64,000 nucleotides of DNA. It comes from Aquibacillus saliphilus (lineage in GTDB: Bacteria > Bacillota > Bacilli > Bacillales > Amphibacillaceae). The notes under the pieces were generated by a model. It was not told where the DNA came from, ran no database searches, and saw nothing but the letters and a program-made list of their open reading frames with translations. Below are positions 34,226 through 43,306 of the stretch, piece after piece. Where the stretch lies: assembly GCF_020404745.1 (NCBI RefSeq), contig NZ_JAIZAP010000010.1:1-64000 (forward strand), read 5' to 3'. Position 1 is the first letter of the stretch, and the number at the start of each line of letters is the position of its first letter. Position numbers and translations under genes: made by a program.

Positions 34226-34624
34226 TCACTTTATGAACTCTGTCAACTTATCAGTTAACTCTGATGAAACATAGTAAATAGTTTCAGTGTTTTCTAGTTC
34301 CATCAATGTGGATTTTTCACCCAACCATAAATGAAAGTTATGTTTGTTTCCATTGGCATATACAATTCTCATATCATATTCAGGGTCAATCATATCAAAA
34401 GTACCCATTTGTTTTTCTGATGTTGTGATTGCTTTTGTAAAGACTTGAACAGCATTATCATCGGTTAACTCAATAAAGAAATTAGGGTTAGTTTCATAAA
34501 AACCATTGGATTCGGATATATTGATTTTTGCTATTTCCCCCTCCAATTGAAAAGTCGAGACTTCTTTTGACTGACAGCCAAACAAAACAATCAATAGTAA
34601 AATACTCGCAGTTAACTTTTTCAT
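34226..34624 (-). CDS. Small lipoprotein, unknown function
   Basis: 132 residues from ATG 34624 (GGGAGTGAATTG upstream), MKKLTASILLLIVLFGCQSK with lipobox LFGC giving Cys17. The mature part is beta-rich with aromatic residues (NKHNFHLWLGEKS) and resembles YhfM-like lipoproteins in style, without firm assignment. Located outside the membrane. Confidence 0.65.
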   Translation of the reverse strand: MKKLTASILLLIVLFGCQSKEVSTFQLEGEIAKINISESNGFYETNPNFFIELTDDNAVQVFTKAITTSEKQMGTFDMIDPEYDMRIVYANGNKHNFHLWLGEKSTLMELENTETIYYVSSELTDKLTEFIK

Positions 34625-34784
34625 CAATTCACTCCCAATATATAAAATCTTATTTAACAAACCTACTGCGTTAAGTACAACTGTTCACATACTAATTTTA
34701 ACATAATATTCCAATTACTCTTTAAATACAAAAATAGGATCACCGAAATCGATGATCCCTTTTTAACCTATTGCTCTCCGTTAC

Positions 34785-34893
34785 TTTAAGAAGAAAAGCA
34801 ACGTTTACTCCGCAATTGCGCCCATTTTGTAGAATAATCTAACTGTATTTATATAAATGATGCGCTACTTTTTAAAAAAATCATTACATTAAA
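34785..34893. other. Repeat-family copy and intergenic DNA
   Basis: CTCTCCGTTACTTTAAGAAG and CAATTGCGCCCATTTTG belong to the same gene-flanking repeat family as 32901-32922 (GCGCCCGTTACTTTAAG). No gene seen. Confidence 0.4.
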
Positions 34894-35115
34894 CTATTCT
34901 TTATTTTTATTTAAATCCATTATTGAGCCAATTACTATTCCAATAAGCATTCCTAATCCAGGTCCAAAAGCCCAAATTAGTGGAAATTCAAAAAAGATTC
35001 CGACAATTGATGAAAATACAGCGCCTCCAAGCAATCCGAAGGCAACTCCAAAACCCACATATGAGTTCCTATCATTATTGTCTTGTTTTTTATTACTATT
35101 ATTTTTGTCAGTCAT
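34894..35115 (-). CDS. Glycine-rich small membrane protein
   Basis: 73 residues: a hydrophilic Asn/Lys start (MTDKNNSNKKQDNNDRN), two glycine-rich membrane segments (VGFGVAFGLLGGAVFSSIVG and FGPGLGMLIGIVIGSIMD) and a KNKE end. Similar in layout to the 33908 gene. Function unknown. Confidence 0.6.
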   Translation of the reverse strand: MTDKNNSNKKQDNNDRNSYVGFGVAFGLLGGAVFSSIVGIFFEFPLIWAFGPGLGMLIGIVIGSIMDLNKNKE

Positions 35116-35738
35116 ATTTACCCGCCTTCGTCAGATTTTAACTTTTACTGTACACTTTTCCACAACTGCGCTAAAGATTTGCACAACAATATGGCTCCGT
35201 TTGTTGAACAAAAGTAAAACAACCCTCTATTCTATATTTTACCATAAATGCATTTAACCTTATTAAATTCTTGTGCTTTGTTAGTTTAAGAAAAATCCAT
35301 TACAAACACTACATTTATTATTTATTTTAACAGAAAATTACAATTACCTACTTGGTTAATGAAAATCAACATAGCAAATAGAATACCAATTAACTTAGTA
35401 AAATAGTACGTTGACAACAGCTATTGTCATTGTGTTATTTAGTGTGCGATTTCGTAGTTTCTCCACCGAAACGGAATTACTTAGTTTTAAAGGAATGTAT
35501 TTATTTTATTTTGATTGACTATATTTGTGAGACGTCCAAGTGAAGGGAGAAGGATATGTTGCTGAAAATCCGGTGTTTGAGCGTGGGTGAATAGGCTTAG
35601 AATAGTTGCCTCGGTACCATTTTGTCATTGTTCAGTGAGTGAACTAATTCTTATTTATCGTACAAAACAGGATTTTGGAATAACCACGATTGCAAGAAAA
35701 TTATTTTCAGAGCTTGTTACGGTATGATAATAGCATGC
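35116..35738. other. Gene-poor stretch, 620 bp
   Basis: AT-rich. A 12-codon frame (MLLKIRCLSVGE) with GGAGAAGG upstream lies at about 35555. Nothing else recognisable. Contains the upstream region of the 35115 gene. Confidence 0.4.
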
Positions 35739-35768
35739 AAAAAGAAGCAAGGGATTCCCCTTGCTTCT
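35739..35768 (-). terminator. Terminator of the dehydrogenase gene
   Basis: GAAGCAAGGG paired with CCCCTTGCTTC, A-run on the plus strand giving a T-run for the minus-strand transcript, 12 bases after the 35780 gene's stop. Confidence 0.8.
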
Positions 35769-35779
35769 GTCCTGCTTCC

Positions 35780-36514
35780 TTATTGAGCGGTTATGCCCCC
35801 ATCGACGACAAATTCAGCGCCGGTGCTGTAACTTGAATCATCTGAAGCAAGATATAAAACAAGATTTGAAACTTCTTCAGGTTTTGCAACTCTTTTATTA
35901 GGTATATACTTTGCGAATTCTTTTACTGCGTCTTTTGAATCCCCTTGTGCAATCATTGGCGTTTCAATCACTCCTGGGTGGACAGAGTTTACGCGGATTC
36001 CATACTGTGTTAAGCCGAGTGCAGCAGCTTTTGTCATACCTCTTACAGCGAATTTTGAATCGGTATATCCAATCGCACCACCAACAAGACCGTTAATTGA
36101 GGAGATGTTTATAATGGAACTAGTGTCTCCCTTTTTCATGGATGGGATAACGGCCTTTATACCAAGAAATACAGACACTTGATTGATGTCAATAATTCTT
36201 CGATATTCCTCTTCTGTTATCTCTTCAATTGATTTATTCATTGTAATACCAGCATTATTTACTAATACATTAATAGGGCCAAATGCTTCTTCGGTTACAG
36301 TAATCGCTTGTTCCCAATTCTCTGAGTTTGTGACATCAAGCTTTGTGAATCTAGCATTTTCTCCAAGTTCATCAGCTAAGGCTTGTCCTTCCTCTTCAAG
36401 GATATCAGCAATCATTACTTTAGCACCTTCATTGATGAATAAGCGTGCATGTGATGCTCCCATTCCACGTGCTCCACCAGTAATAATAACAATTTTTCCA
36501 CTTAATCTGTCCAT
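35780..36514 (-). CDS. Short-chain dehydrogenase/reductase
   Basis: About 244 residues. Cofactor motif TGGARGMG near residue 10, NNAG in the middle, catalytic Ser in NISSINGL and the YTDSK Tyr/Lys pair. C-terminal substrate loop ETPMIAQG and the typical GAEFVVDGG end. GGAGG supports ATG 36514 over ATG 36520. NAD(P)-dependent oxidation or reduction of an unknown substrate. Next to a MarR regulator and a second dehydrogenase. Confidence 0.92.
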   Translation of the reverse strand: MDRLSGKIVIITGGARGMGASHARLFINEGAKVMIADILEEEGQALADELGENARFTKLDVTNSENWEQAITVTEEAFGPINVLVNNAGITMNKSIEEITEEEYRRIIDINQVSVFLGIKAVIPSMKKGDTSSIINISSINGLVGGAIGYTDSKFAVRGMTKAAALGLTQYGIRVNSVHPGVIETPMIAQGDSKDAVKEFAKYIPNKRVAKPEEVSNLVLYLASDDSSYSTGAEFVVDGGITAQ

Positions 36515-36559
36515 GTTCATTCCTCCTATTTGAAAATGATAATGCCTATAATTCTATCT

Positions 36560-36994
36560 TCAAGTTGTTTTTTTATCTTTATGTTTTAGTAGTTTTTCTT
36601 GAATCGATAAATATTGGTTGATTTCTTCTTCAGTTAAGACTTCAAAATGTTGCATAAACAATTCTTTTCCAATTGTCTGTGCTTCAGACAAAGCTTTTTC
36701 ACCAGCAGGCGTAATCTTTAATTTTGTAGCTCTACGATCATGTTCATCAGATGATTTTTCGGCTAGTCCTAAATGAACAAGTTTTGTTGCAATGTTCGTC
36801 ATAGCCCCATTTGTATAGCCAAGTGTATTAGCCAGCTCTACTTGTTTTTGGAAGCCATTAGAATTTAATTCAGCTAATACGAGAATTGGTGATATTCCAA
36901 GTGGGTATGGAAATGCTTTTGTGAATCTTATAATATTTTCATTATTTATTTGTTCAATTGCGTGAATTAGTTTGAAAATATTTGTTTCTCTCAA
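36560..36994 (-). CDS. MarR-family transcriptional regulator
   Basis: 144 residues from TTG 36994 (GGAGAGG upstream). Winged helix: QKQVELANTLGYTNGAMTNI followed by the wing DEHDRRATKLKITPAG. Lies between two dehydrogenase genes in the same direction, so it is probably their regulator. TAGTTTAnCGTTAAACTA-like palindromes upstream of the first dehydrogenase (37798-37840) are likely its operators. Confidence 0.88.
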   Translation of the reverse strand: MRETNIFKLIHAIEQINNENIIRFTKAFPYPLGISPILVLAELNSNGFQKQVELANTLGYTNGAMTNIATKLVHLGLAEKSSDEHDRRATKLKITPAGEKALSEAQTIGKELFMQHFEVLTEEEINQYLSIQEKLLKHKDKKTT

Positions 36995-37020
36995 AGAATC
37001 CTCTCCGATATTGGTTATTT

Positions 37021-37785
37021 TTAATGAAGCATGATGGACCCGCCATCGACCATAATAGTTTGCCCGGTAATGTATTGTGAATCCTCTGAAGCAAGGAACA
37101 CAGCAACACTTCCGATATCTTTTTCAACATCGCCAAAGCGTCCCATTGGTATCTTGTTCTTAACTGTTTCGTAATATTCTGGTTGTGCTTTTGCCCATGC
37201 TTGGACCCCTGGGGAATTAGCAAGGGGGCTAATGATATTAACATTAATGCCAAATCTACCCCATTCATTTGCGGCTACACGTGAAATTCCGCGAATGGCT
37301 TCTTTTGCTGCTGCATATGCAGCTTGTGTTTCGTGACCATTTAACCCTGCACCTGAGGCAAAGTTAATGACATTTCCTTTTGATTCTTTTAAATAAGGAA
37401 GTGCTGCTTGCATTAAATAGAAAGTTGGGTAAAATCCCGTGCCAAAAGATAGGTCTAAGTCTGCCTGTGTTGTATTTTCGATAGATGTTTGTTTGGCCGC
37501 ATGTGCATTATTGACTAACGCATCAAGTTTACCGTATTTTTCCACAACGGTTGTGATAATGTTTCCGAGGTTTTCTCTGTCCATTAAATCAGCTTGAACA
37601 AACATAGACTTTGGAGAAATTGATTGTAGTTCTTTTTCCATTGTTTTGCCGGTTTCTTCGTTAACATCAACAATTGCAACGATAGCGCCTTCTTTAACCA
37701 TTGCTTTTGCCATACCACTTCCAATTCCACCAGCACCGCCAGTAATAATGACTACTTTGTCTTGTAATTTACTCAATTCTCTCAT
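37021..37785 (-). CDS. Short-chain dehydrogenase/reductase
   Basis: 254 residues. Cofactor motif TGGAGGIGSGM, NNAH instead of NNAG, catalytic Ser in NFASGAG and Tyr/Lys in YAAAKE. Ends in the family's TGQTIMVDGG. The ATG at 37785 touches GAAGGG, so TTG 37776 is an alternative start. First gene of the dehydrogenase-MarR-dehydrogenase operon; substrate unknown. Confidence 0.9.
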   Translation of the reverse strand: MRELSKLQDKVVIITGGAGGIGSGMAKAMVKEGAIVAIVDVNEETGKTMEKELQSISPKSMFVQADLMDRENLGNIITTVVEKYGKLDALVNNAHAAKQTSIENTTQADLDLSFGTGFYPTFYLMQAALPYLKESKGNVINFASGAGLNGHETQAAYAAAKEAIRGISRVAANEWGRFGINVNIISPLANSPGVQAWAKAQPEYYETVKNKIPMGRFGDVEKDIGSVAVFLASEDSQYITGQTIMVDGGSIMLH

Positions 37786-37797
37786 CCCTTCGTAAAA

Positions 37798-37840
37798 TAG
37801 TTTAGCGTTAAACTAATAAAAGTAGTTTAACATTAAAGTA
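37798..37840. promoter_or_regulatory. Pair of MarR-type operator palindromes
   Basis: TAGTTTAGCGTTAAACTA at 37798-37815 is an almost perfect 18-bp palindrome. TAGTTTAACATTAAAGTA at 37823-37840 is a second, weaker copy 25 bases away. They lie 13-55 bases upstream of the dehydrogenase start. TTTAA-centred palindromes of this size are typical MarR operators. Confidence 0.7.
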
Positions 37841-37931
37841 TTTTCAGATGCAAAAGTATGAATTGTAAAAAGGTACGATTGGACAAACAAAAAGGTGCTG
37901 TTTTAATAATGCCAATCTTTTTAAATTTACA

Positions 37932-37958
37932 GCCACGTACAGCTCCGGCGCTTTTGTT
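37932..37958. repeat. Short intergenic repeat (CAGCTCCGGCGC...TTTTGTTCT)
   Basis: CACGTACAGCTCCGGCGC joins directly to TTTTGTTCT. The same two end blocks enclose about 90 extra bases in the copy at 40424-40547, so this looks like an internally deleted member of the same repeat. Confidence 0.6.
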
Positions 37959-38109
37959 CTTGGATTTTTTTCAAGTAGAATAACGGAACGCTATTATTAT
38001 TACTTTATTCAGTTAACTATGGGAATTAACTGGAAAAGTATGATAAACTTTAGGGGGTTGGAATTAATTTACAGGTTTTCGAAAAAGCAAGTGTGAGAAG
38101 GAGTTACTC

Positions 38110-40152
38110 ATGACAAAAAAGAAAAAACAACAGCAACAAATACCTTTTAGATTAAATCTCCTATTTCTTATTGTTTTCTTATTGTTCTCATCTTTGATCG
38201 TTCAATTGGGCGGTGTGCAGATTTTAGGTGGTGAAGAAGCACAAAATGAGATTGATAGAACCGTTCAAGATAAGATCGAGCTTCCTGTCCCTAGAGGGAA
38301 AATTTATGATAGAAATCATAATGAAGTTGTTGCTAATCAACCCGTTAGATCGATAACTTATACTCCTGCCAAAGGAGTTCAAGCTAAAGATAGATTAGAG
38401 GTTGCTAAAAGTCTTTCAAAATTCATCTCGATGGAAATAGAAGGAATAACAGAGAGAGATAAAAAGGAATATTGGTATTTACTAAATACAAAAAAAGCGA
38501 ACAATCGACTTACTACAAAAGAAAAAGAAGAATCAGATGATGGTAAGCGATACAATAATACGTTGGACAAAATAACAGAAGATGAAATTAGTGGTTTTTC
38601 TGATAAAGAAAAAGTAATCATAGCTATAAAAAAAGAACTTGATAGGGCTATGACCTTAACCCCTCAAATCGTAAAAAACGAAGAAGTAACTGAAAAGGAA
38701 TATGCTGAAGTTTCAGCACATCTTGGAGAAGAACTTCCAGGTATCAACGCTACAATTGATTGGAAACGAAACTATCCTTTAGATAATGGTACTTTTCGTA
38801 ACTTAGTCGGTTCTATTACTGATCAAGGAATACCTGCTGACAATCAAGATTATTATTTAACAAGAGGTTATAGTAGAAATGACCGAGTGGGAAAAAGTGG
38901 TTTAGAAAAGCATTACGAAAGCTATCTACGTGGTAGAAAAGAGGTAATTGAATATACGACTGATAAAAGTGGAGATGTAATCGGACAAGAAACAATTGTG
39001 GATGGTAAAGCAGGAAAAGATTTAGTTCTAACCATTGATATGGATTTTCAAAGGGAAGTAGATCAAATAGTTCAAGAGGAATTAAATGCAATTATTAAAA
39101 GTAATCCGTACCAACATCGATTTCTCAAAGATGCAATTGCTGTAGTAATGAACCCTGGTACTGGGGAATTATTAGCAGTAAGTGGTCAATCGTATGATTC
39201 AGAAAACGATCAGTTCAAGGACACTTCTTTTAAAACCTTATATGATGCTCATCTTCCTGGCTCATCAGTAAAAGGTGCGACAGTATTAGCTGGCTATAAT
39301 TCTGGGGCTATCTATCCTGGTCAAGTTTTTCTTGATCGGCCAATTAAAATAGGAGCTGATAGTAGAGGGAAAAGTTCATACAGGAATTTAGGTTCAGTGA
39401 ATGATTATGATGCACTACGATTATCTTCCAACGTCTATATGTTTTACATAGCATTAAGAATGGGAGGAATAATGAAACATCCTTTTCCAGATGGAGATTC
39501 TGCTCCAATCGATATAGCTGCCTGGCAAGAGATGAGAAACTATTTTGATCAGTTTGGATTAGGAGCTGCAACAGGAATAGATTACCCTTATGAATCTAAT
39601 GGAGTTACAGGAACAGAAGTTCTTCCTGGTCTATTGATGGACTTTGCGATTGGTCAATATGATTCATTTACGACCATGCAACTGGCTCAATATGTGTCAA
39701 CGATAGCAAATGACGGTTACCGAGTGAAGCCACATTTTGTAAAAGAAATTAGGGATCCAAATCCAGTGAAAGGTGAATTAGGTCCAATAGATGAATATAT
39801 AAAACCTGAAGTTCTGAACAAAATACAAATGGATCAGAGTAATATTGATCGTGTGCAAGAAGGATTCAGAAAAGTATTTCAAGTGGATGGTGGTACTGGA
39901 TATAAGTATTTTGGAAATTCAGATTACCTGAAGTATAATGCTGCTGGAAAAACAGGTACAGCTGAGAATTCAAAGTGGGAAAATGGAAGACTTCAAGCAA
40001 ATACAGAAAATCTATCATTAGTTGGTTATGCACCATACGATGATCCAGAAATAGCATTTGCAATCATTGTTCCCCACACTGGAATAGTTAGAAATCGCTA
40101 TCCAGTTAATCATCGAATTGGTCAAAGAATACTTGATGCATATTTTGAATGA
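38110..40152 (+). CDS. Class B penicillin-binding protein (transpeptidase)
   Basis: 680 residues. A membrane anchor (about 12-35) is followed by a PBP dimer domain (PRGKIYDRNHNEVVANQPVR) and a transpeptidase domain with active-site Ser in GSSVKG, SSN (RLSSNVYM) and KTGTAE. No PASTA domains. It resembles PbpA/PbpH-type enzymes of Bacillus that cross-link peptidoglycan in elongation. ATG 38110 follows GAAGGAG. Single gene, followed by a terminator at 40336. Confidence 0.93.
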   Translation: MTKKKKQQQQIPFRLNLLFLIVFLLFSSLIVQLGGVQILGGEEAQNEIDRTVQDKIELPVPRGKIYDRNHNEVVANQPVRSITYTPAKGVQAKDRLEVAKSLSKFISMEIEGITERDKKEYWYLLNTKKANNRLTTKEKEESDDGKRYNNTLDKITEDEISGFSDKEKVIIAIKKELDRAMTLTPQIVKNEEVTEKEYAEVSAHLGEELPGINATIDWKRNYPLDNGTFRNLVGSITDQGIPADNQDYYLTRGYSRNDRVGKSGLEKHYESYLRGRKEVIEYTTDKSGDVIGQETIVDGKAGKDLVLTIDMDFQREVDQIVQEELNAIIKSNPYQHRFLKDAIAVVMNPGTGELLAVSGQSYDSENDQFKDTSFKTLYDAHLPGSSVKGATVLAGYNSGAIYPGQVFLDRPIKIGADSRGKSSYRNLGSVNDYDALRLSSNVYMFYIALRMGGIMKHPFPDGDSAPIDIAAWQEMRNYFDQFGLGAATGIDYPYESNGVTGTEVLPGLLMDFAIGQYDSFTTMQLAQYVSTIANDGYRVKPHFVKEIRDPNPVKGELGPIDEYIKPEVLNKIQMDQSNIDRVQEGFRKVFQVDGGTGYKYFGNSDYLKYNAAGKTGTAENSKWENGRLQANTENLSLVGYAPYDDPEIAFAIIVPHTGIVRNRYPVNHRIGQRILDAYFE

Positions 40153-40335
40153 AAAATTCAACTAAGAAAGACTGTAATTTTATCAGACAAAGTGTCGATT
40201 TAAATGTATATTGGCAAGTGTATAATTTCAAAATAAAGATATCGGAGTGAAAAAACAATAGCAATTTTCCTTTGTTTGTATGTACCATTTACTTATTGTG
40301 TTGTTATTGACGAAGGAACAATTTGATAGACATAC

Positions 40336-40367
40336 AATTGACGGGACAAATGTTTCGTCAATTTTTT
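40336..40367 (+). terminator. Rho-independent terminator
   Basis: ATTGACG paired with CGTCAAT around GGACAAATGTTT, then TTTTTT. It lies 185 bases after the penicillin-binding protein gene. Confidence 0.7.
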
Positions 40368-40423
40368 ATTTGTCTAGGAAATTATAAAATGGACTGCTGT
40401 AGATAATTGATTATTAAGTTAGC

Positions 40424-40547
40424 CACATCCAGCTCCGGCGCCTACCACCTCGAGGTCTTAAGTCAATCCTCTCTGTGGAAAAGAACGCCACGCCGAGGCT
40501 TGTCTTAAGCTTGTCGGTGGTGAGCAAGGCGCCTTCGCTTTTGTTCT
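40424..40547. repeat. Long intergenic hairpin repeat (REP-like)
   Basis: Begins CCACATCCAGCTCCGGCGCC and ends GGCGCCTTCGCTTTTGTTCT, with internal complementary blocks (CCTCGAGG, CCACCGACAAGC-like). The ends match the short copy at 37932-37958. GC-richer than its surroundings. This type of CAGCTCCGGCGC repeat is a common intergenic element of Bacillaceae, from memory. No gene is seen in the rest of 40153-40755. Confidence 0.6.
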
Positions 40548-40755
40548 GTTGTGAGTACATCACAAGGTGGCCAAGTGCCCCTTGGCTTCAACTAACACTC
40601 TAAATAAGAAGTGTCTATCACTTCCCCGTTAAGCCTCCGACAACGCTCTTTACCTATTAGGTGAATAGTCGTAATTTTTTACGGGTGATGCCTGTCTCTC
40701 TTTTTCATGTTACATTAAACGTGAATGAAAAATAGTTAGCAAGGAGAAACCAAAC

Positions 40756-41460
40756 ATGGAAAAAATCATGATCGTGGAAGATGATGTGAAAATTGCTGAA
40801 TTTCTATCTACTTATATAAAAAAATATGGATATGAAGTCATTATTGTCAAAGATTTTGAAAATATAATGGTCACATTTCTTGATGAAAAGCCCAATCTTC
40901 TTTTACTAGATATTAATCTACCAAGTTATGACGGGTATTATTGGTGTAGGCAAATTCGAAAGGAATCCATTTGCCCAGTAATTTTCATTTCTGCTCGGAC
41001 AGGTGAGATGGACCAAGTCATGGCATTAGAAAATGGTGGAGATGATTTTATTACGAAGCCATTTCATCCAGACATTGTCATGGCAAAAATTCGAAGTCAG
41101 CTGCGCCGTGCGTACGGGGAGTATGCAGCTAAGTATGAGGAAAGAGTGCTTAGTCAAGGGGACTTGCACTTTTATCCAGAAAGATTAGAACTTCGATTTA
41201 AAAGTGAAGTCGTACAATTAACGAAAAAAGAAACGGACATTATCGAAATTCTGATGGAGCGTTATCCTCGGGTTGCTGGTCGGCAGGATTTGTTGGAAAA
41301 ACTTTGGGATGATCAAGCATATGTTGATGAAAATACCTTGAATGTTAATATTGCTCGCGTTCGTAATAAGTTTCAAGAGTTAGGGATAGAAGCAGCTGTG
41401 GAAACGGTTAGAGGTGCAGGATATCGTCTGCGCGTTACATGGAAAGAGGAGAAATCATGA
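40756..41460 (+). CDS. OmpR-family response regulator (BceR-like)
   Basis: 234 residues. Receiver domain with phospho-acceptor Asp in LLLDINLPSYDG and Lys in DFITKPF, then a winged-helix DNA-binding domain (ENTLNVNIARVRNKFQEL, VRGAGYRL). It pairs with the overlapping kinase gene at 41457 and with the ABC transporter genes that follow, as in BceRS-BceAB. Expected to activate the transporter when a peptide antibiotic is sensed. AAGGAG precedes ATG 40756. Confidence 0.92.
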   Translation: MEKIMIVEDDVKIAEFLSTYIKKYGYEVIIVKDFENIMVTFLDEKPNLLLLDINLPSYDGYYWCRQIRKESICPVIFISARTGEMDQVMALENGGDDFITKPFHPDIVMAKIRSQLRRAYGEYAAKYEERVLSQGDLHFYPERLELRFKSEVVQLTKKETDIIEILMERYPRVAGRQDLLEKLWDDQAYVDENTLNVNIARVRNKFQELGIEAAVETVRGAGYRLRVTWKEEKS

Positions 41461-42458
41461 AATTATTTTTACGTGAGCACGTATTACTCATTATACTCCA
41501 GCTTAGTCAATGTTTCATGATTCCTATCCTATTTTGGCTTGATGGCTATCGAGGTATAGGTGTAATGATATACGCTTTTTTTCTATCCCTAGTATTATTA
41601 ACCGTATTTCTCGTTTATCGGTATGTTAGTAGAAGAAAATTGTATCAAAGGTTACAGAATCCGATGGAAACACTAGATGAATCGACAGAGACTACCGAAC
41701 GAGCGCCAATATCAGAAGCTCTCGATCTGTTACTTCTGACGCAGTATCGTTTATATCAGGAAGAGCTTCAAAAAGCCGAAGAGAGGCAGGATGAGCATTT
41801 GTTATTTATGGATCGCTGGGTTCATCAAATGAAGACACCACTTTCTGTTATTGAGCTAACTGCTCAAACGTTGGATGAGCCGGAATCATCTAGTATGCGT
41901 GAGGAAACGGATCGCATGCGAACTGGCCTGAATACCGTCCTCTATATGGCAAGACTACGTACAATTGCAGAAGATTTTCAAATTAAGCCAGTCATTCTTT
42001 CCAAGCTAATCCATGAAGTGAATCAGGAGAACAAACGGTTTTACATCCGTAATCAAGTGTATCCCAAATTAAACGAGGAAAAATCAGGCATAGCAGTGGA
42101 GACCGATGTGAAGTGGCTTTTCTTCCTATTAACGCAACTAGTACATAACGCTGTTAACTATTCGACTGGAAAATCAAATCATCTTGTCCTATCTATTTAT
42201 GAAAGGGAAGGGGAAGCGGTACTTGAAGTGAAGGACTATGGAATTGGTATTCCGGTTGTCGACCAGAAGCGGGTTTTTAACAAATTCTATACGGGAGAAA
42301 ATGGCCGAAAATACCGGGAGTCAACAGGTATGGGACTTTATTTGGTGAAAGAGGTCGCTGAAAGGCTAGAACACGGCATTGAATTGGAATCAACGATTGG
42401 GGAGGGAACAACCATCCGAATAATCTTTTCAAAAACACAAAACCTTACATCCATGTAA
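41457..42458 (+). CDS. Intramembrane-sensing histidine kinase (BceS-like)
   Basis: 333 residues from ATG 41457, overlapping the regulator stop (ATGA). Two closely spaced membrane segments in the first 65 residues and almost no extracellular loop, the mark of BceS-type kinases that sense through their ABC transporter. His in RWVHQMKTPLSVIEL, N box VHNAVNYS, G boxes DYGIGIP and GMGLYLVKE. Confidence 0.92.
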   Translation: MKLFLREHVLLIILQLSQCFMIPILFWLDGYRGIGVMIYAFFLSLVLLTVFLVYRYVSRRKLYQRLQNPMETLDESTETTERAPISEALDLLLLTQYRLYQEELQKAEERQDEHLLFMDRWVHQMKTPLSVIELTAQTLDEPESSSMREETDRMRTGLNTVLYMARLRTIAEDFQIKPVILSKLIHEVNQENKRFYIRNQVYPKLNEEKSGIAVETDVKWLFFLLTQLVHNAVNYSTGKSNHLVLSIYEREGEAVLEVKDYGIGIPVVDQKRVFNKFYTGENGRKYRESTGMGLYLVKEVAERLEHGIELESTIGEGTTIRIIFSKTQNLTSM

Positions 42459-42541
42459 GATTAGTGAAAGCATAATCGATAGTTTAAGGGTAAAGACTTC
42501 GGCTATACTTGTTCTAGAAGCTTTAGTAGAGGAGAATGTTT

Positions 42542-43306
42542 ATGCTTAAACTTACAAAGGTAAGTAAAATTTACGAAGGAAAAGTGGCCTACCGTGCCCT
42601 TACTGATATCAGTTTAGAAATAGAAAAAGGTGAATTTGTTGCCATTATGGGCCCGTCTGGAAGCGGAAAAACAACACTACTTAATATTATTTCCACGAAC
42701 GATGCACCGACTACTGGCGAAGTTGAAATCGAAGGGAAAAATCCACATAAGTTGAATAAAAATAGTTTAGCTGAATTCCGTAGAAACGAATTAGGATTTA
42801 TTTTTCAGGATTTCAATTTACTGCATACATTGACTGTCGAAGAAAATATTGTATTACCACTCACATTAGATGGTACGCCTGTACAGGAAATGAAGGAAAA
42901 GGCGCAGAAGATTGCCGAAAACCTTGGTATCGCATCAATTATGACAAAACGGACGCACGAAATATCAGGGGGGCAGGCACAGCGGGTAGCAATTGCAAGA
43001 GCAATGATTCATGAGCCTAAACTGCTGTTGGCCGATGAACCAACAGGAAACTTAGATTCGAAGGCTTCCAAAGATGTTATGACAATGCTCGAATCGATTA
43101 ACAAGAAAGAAAAAACAACCTTGTTAATGGTAACGCATGACCCGCAAGCGGCAAGCTATTCAGATCGCGTTGTTTTTATCCGAGATGGTAAGCTTCACTC
43201 TGAAATTCATCGTGGGGAGAATAGACAAGCCTTTTTCCACAACATAATTGACATGCTTTCGTTGATGGGAGGCGATGGCAATGACCTTTCGTCAGTTCGC
43301 GTTTAA
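42542..43306 (+). CDS. BceA-like ABC transporter ATPase
   Basis: 254 residues from ATG 42542 (AGAGGAG seven bases upstream; ATG 42536 is too close). Walker A GPSGSGKTT, signature ISGGQAQR, Walker B LLLADEPTGNLD. The C-terminal FFHNIIDMLSLMGGDGNDLS is typical of BceA-type proteins. Works with the 43281 permease in peptide-antibiotic detoxification and signalling. The 83-base gap after the kinase may hold its own promoter. Confidence 0.92.
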   Translation: MLKLTKVSKIYEGKVAYRALTDISLEIEKGEFVAIMGPSGSGKTTLLNIISTNDAPTTGEVEIEGKNPHKLNKNSLAEFRRNELGFIFQDFNLLHTLTVEENIVLPLTLDGTPVQEMKEKAQKIAENLGIASIMTKRTHEISGGQAQRVAIARAMIHEPKLLLADEPTGNLDSKASKDVMTMLESINKKEKTTLLMVTHDPQAASYSDRVVFIRDGKLHSEIHRGENRQAFFHNIIDMLSLMGGDGNDLSSVRV

